Positions 5,961-6,953 of a stretch of DNA of 6,953 nt are shown one piece after another. Source of the stretch: CAZGSV01 sp964528605. Lineage in GTDB: Bacteria > Armatimonadota > Zipacnadia > CAZGSV01. How positions within the stretch are numbered: position 1 is the first letter of the stretch; every line of letters begins with the position of its first letter. The notes beneath the pieces were generated by a model, which saw only the letters and a program-made list of their open reading frames with translations, did not search any database and was not told the origin of the DNA. The DNA lies in contig CAZGSV010000144.1 of assembly GCA_964528605.1 (NCBI GenBank), positions 1-6,953 of the forward strand, read 5' to 3'. Made by a program: the position numbers and the translations under genes.

Positions 5961-6452
5961 GTGCATTGGGTGGGAGCGGAGGCCGTGCGGGACATCGGCC
6001 AGTTCGCCATAGACCACGGAATGACCGGCACCACGCTCTACAAGTCCTGCGACGTGCCCGACCGCCATCCAGGCCTCATCGCCGACCCCGAGGCCGAAGG
6101 CAACATCAACCAGCCCATGGCCGACGCCCTGGCGGAGTTCAACGCCGACGTGCACGTCTCACTGGCGGGCGCGGCCGGCGCCTGGCAAGCCCTCATCTGC
6201 AACAAGCGTCCGTTCACCGTTGAACATCCGGTGCTGCGCCTGCTGGCGCCCGAGAACGGCGAGCCGGTGTGGACCAGTGAGCCCGTGCCCGACATCCCGC
6301 CTAAGGCGACACAATCAGTCTCAATTATGTCTATCCCGGAGCCTTTTTTGGGAACAATTGGAGCCGGACTTCCCCTCAGGGTAGAATATGAATCTCATTG
6401 TGGTCTGCGCGGTTCCCGACAGGTGACCGCCTTCGTCGAGGAACGGGAGTGA
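5961..6452 (+). CDS. C-terminal part of the split GH2-like glycoside hydrolase
   Basis: This is the same frame as the gene at 4236, continuing after the TAG. Homologous-looking sequence begins at 5871: EIGQQIRLGAEHGRPV, then IFTEFNHWWGP, where the Glu encoded at 5937-5939 matches the GH2 nucleophile strand (compare CEYAHAMGN in LacZ). The first usable start codon in the frame is GTG 5961, already past that Glu and without a well-spaced Shine-Dalgarno. A separately translated product would therefore lack the nucleophile. Residues to about 100 finish the barrel; the rest looks like a beta-rich C-terminal domain (PVLRLLAPENGEPVW). The stop is TGA, 3 nt before the next gene. I read it as the 3' half of a broken or misread gene rather than a gene of its own. 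Confidence 0.6.
   Translation: MHWVGAEAVRDIGQFAIDHGMTGTTLYKSCDVPDRHPGLIADPEAEGNINQPMADALAEFNADVHVSLAGAAGAWQALICNKRPFTVEHPVLRLLAPENGEPVWTSEPVPDIPPKATQSVSIMSIPEPFLGTIGAGLPLRVEYESHCGLRGSRQVTAFVEERE
6358..6387 (+). promoter_or_regulatory. Possible internal promoter for the isomerase-like gene
   Basis: TTGGAG (6358-6363) and TAGAAT (6382-6387) are separated by 18 bp, inside an unusually AT-rich stretch (6301-6360 is about 43% GC by hand count). The -10 matches the sigma-70 consensus at five of six bases; the -35 only at three. It lies about 70 nt before ATG 6456. Confidence 0.25.
6445..6449 (+). promoter_or_regulatory. Ribosome binding site of the isomerase-like gene
   Basis: GGGAG overlaps the end of the preceding reading frame and lies 6 nt before ATG 6456. 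It indicates coupled translation within an operon. Confidence 0.65.
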
Positions 6453-6455
6453 TCT

Positions 6456-6953
6456 ATGACCCACAGCGAGCAGAAAAAGGCGAACATCCCCATACTCCTG
6501 CACTCCTACAGCTTCCGCGATTACCCCTTCGAGGTGGCCTGCCGACATGCGGCGCAGTACCGGTACGACGCCATCGAACTGAGCCCGGTCCACTACCAAC
6601 AAGACCCCCTCCCCACGGTGGCGGAGAGGGCCGGGGGAATGGCTAAGCAATGCGGCGTGCCCGTCACCGCCGTCTCCTTCGGCACCGATCTGCTCCAGCG
6701 TGACGACAGCCGCTGGCAGCGCAACGTTGATCACTTCGCCCAGGCCATCGGCGCTTTTGCGGAGATGGGAACGCGGCTCCTCAATGCCTCGGTGGCGCCC
6801 CTGCGCAACCCCGAGAATGACGAGCGCAGCGGCTCCTGGCTGGCGCAGGACTGGCACTATGAGCGGTGCGCGGAGGGCCTGCGGCAACTGGTCCCCGTGC
6901 TGGAAGAGCACGACGCTTTGCTGACCCTGGAGATCCACATGCACACGCTGCAC
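6456..6953 (+). CDS. Sugar phosphate isomerase/epimerase-like TIM-barrel protein (partial, 3' end outside window)
   Basis: The first 166 residues are present and the frame is open at the edge. The pattern fits the xylose isomerase-like TIM-barrel superfamily (AP_endonuc_2 type). It shows strand 1 ILLHSYSFRDYPFE (13-26), strand 2 YDAIELSP (37-44), strand 3 VPVTAVSFGTDLL (68-80), strand 4 EMGTRLLNASVAP (103-115) and strand 5 LLTLEIHMHTLH (155-166). Glu159 sits where the family usually has its first metal ligand, with histidines just after it. No signal peptide is present, so it is cytoplasmic. Family members isomerise or epimerise sugars or inositols, and others are only distantly related; the substrate cannot be told. 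ATG 6456 has GGGAG 6 nt upstream and begins 3 nt after the hydrolase frame, so it belongs to the same operon. It probably processes sugars released by the secreted enzymes. Confidence 0.82.
   Translation, partial: MTHSEQKKANIPILLHSYSFRDYPFEVACRHAAQYRYDAIELSPVHYQQDPLPTVAERAGGMAKQCGVPVTAVSFGTDLLQRDDSRWQRNVDHFAQAIGAFAEMGTRLLNASVAPLRNPENDERSGSWLAQDWHYERCAEGLRQLVPVLEEHDALLTLEIHMHTLH

Noticed and set aside
6341..6360. T-run after GAGCC as an intrinsic terminator inside the operon
   Set aside because: The six Ts lie inside the coding frame (Phe-Leu) and are not preceded by a stable GC hairpin. Only a weak TCCC/GGGA pairing flanks them.

Overview
This is a high-GC window from a bacterial chromosome. 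The neighbourhood contains secreted proteins with Sec signal peptides, a GH2-like hydrolase, a xylose-isomerase-like TIM-barrel protein and intergenic hairpin repeats. It looks like a free-living, sugar-degrading environmental bacterium of the kind common in metagenome bins, for example Planctomycetota- or Armatimonadota-like lineages. That placement is a guess from gene style; no marker gene is present.

Layout. Positions 1-596 hold no convincing gene. The stretch carries a dense cluster of short REP-like hairpins between about 12 and 406, a pair of 13-bp direct repeats 24 bp apart (426-462) that may be an orphan transposon end, and a 24-bp near-palindrome (481-504). Positions 597-2222 on the minus strand encode a complete CstA-family transporter, 541 residues, recognised with high confidence. 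A 117-bp divergent intergenic region (2223-2339) separates it from a plus-strand run that continues to the end of the window. In order, that run holds a secreted beta-propeller protein with FG-GAP/VCBS-type calcium loops and PQQ-like strands (2340-4235), a secreted GH2-like glycoside hydrolase (4236-6452 as one frame) and the N-terminal 166 codons of a sugar phosphate isomerase/epimerase-like protein (6456 to the window edge). The junctions are 0-3 nt long and have good Shine-Dalgarno sequences, so this is very probably an operon.

The most notable feature is in the hydrolase. An in-frame TAG at 5868-5870 cuts the gene between the likely acid/base Glu (codon 5697-5699) and the likely nucleophile Glu (codon 5937-5939). 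The frame then stays open, with recognisable GH2 sequence, to a TGA at 6450-6452. This is a nonsense-mutated gene, a sequencing error or, less likely, a recoded stop.

Taken together, the plus-strand genes suggest extracytoplasmic attack on a carbohydrate followed by cytoplasmic sugar isomerisation. The divergently transcribed CstA would take up a small carbon source such as pyruvate or peptides. The substrate cannot be read from the sequence.
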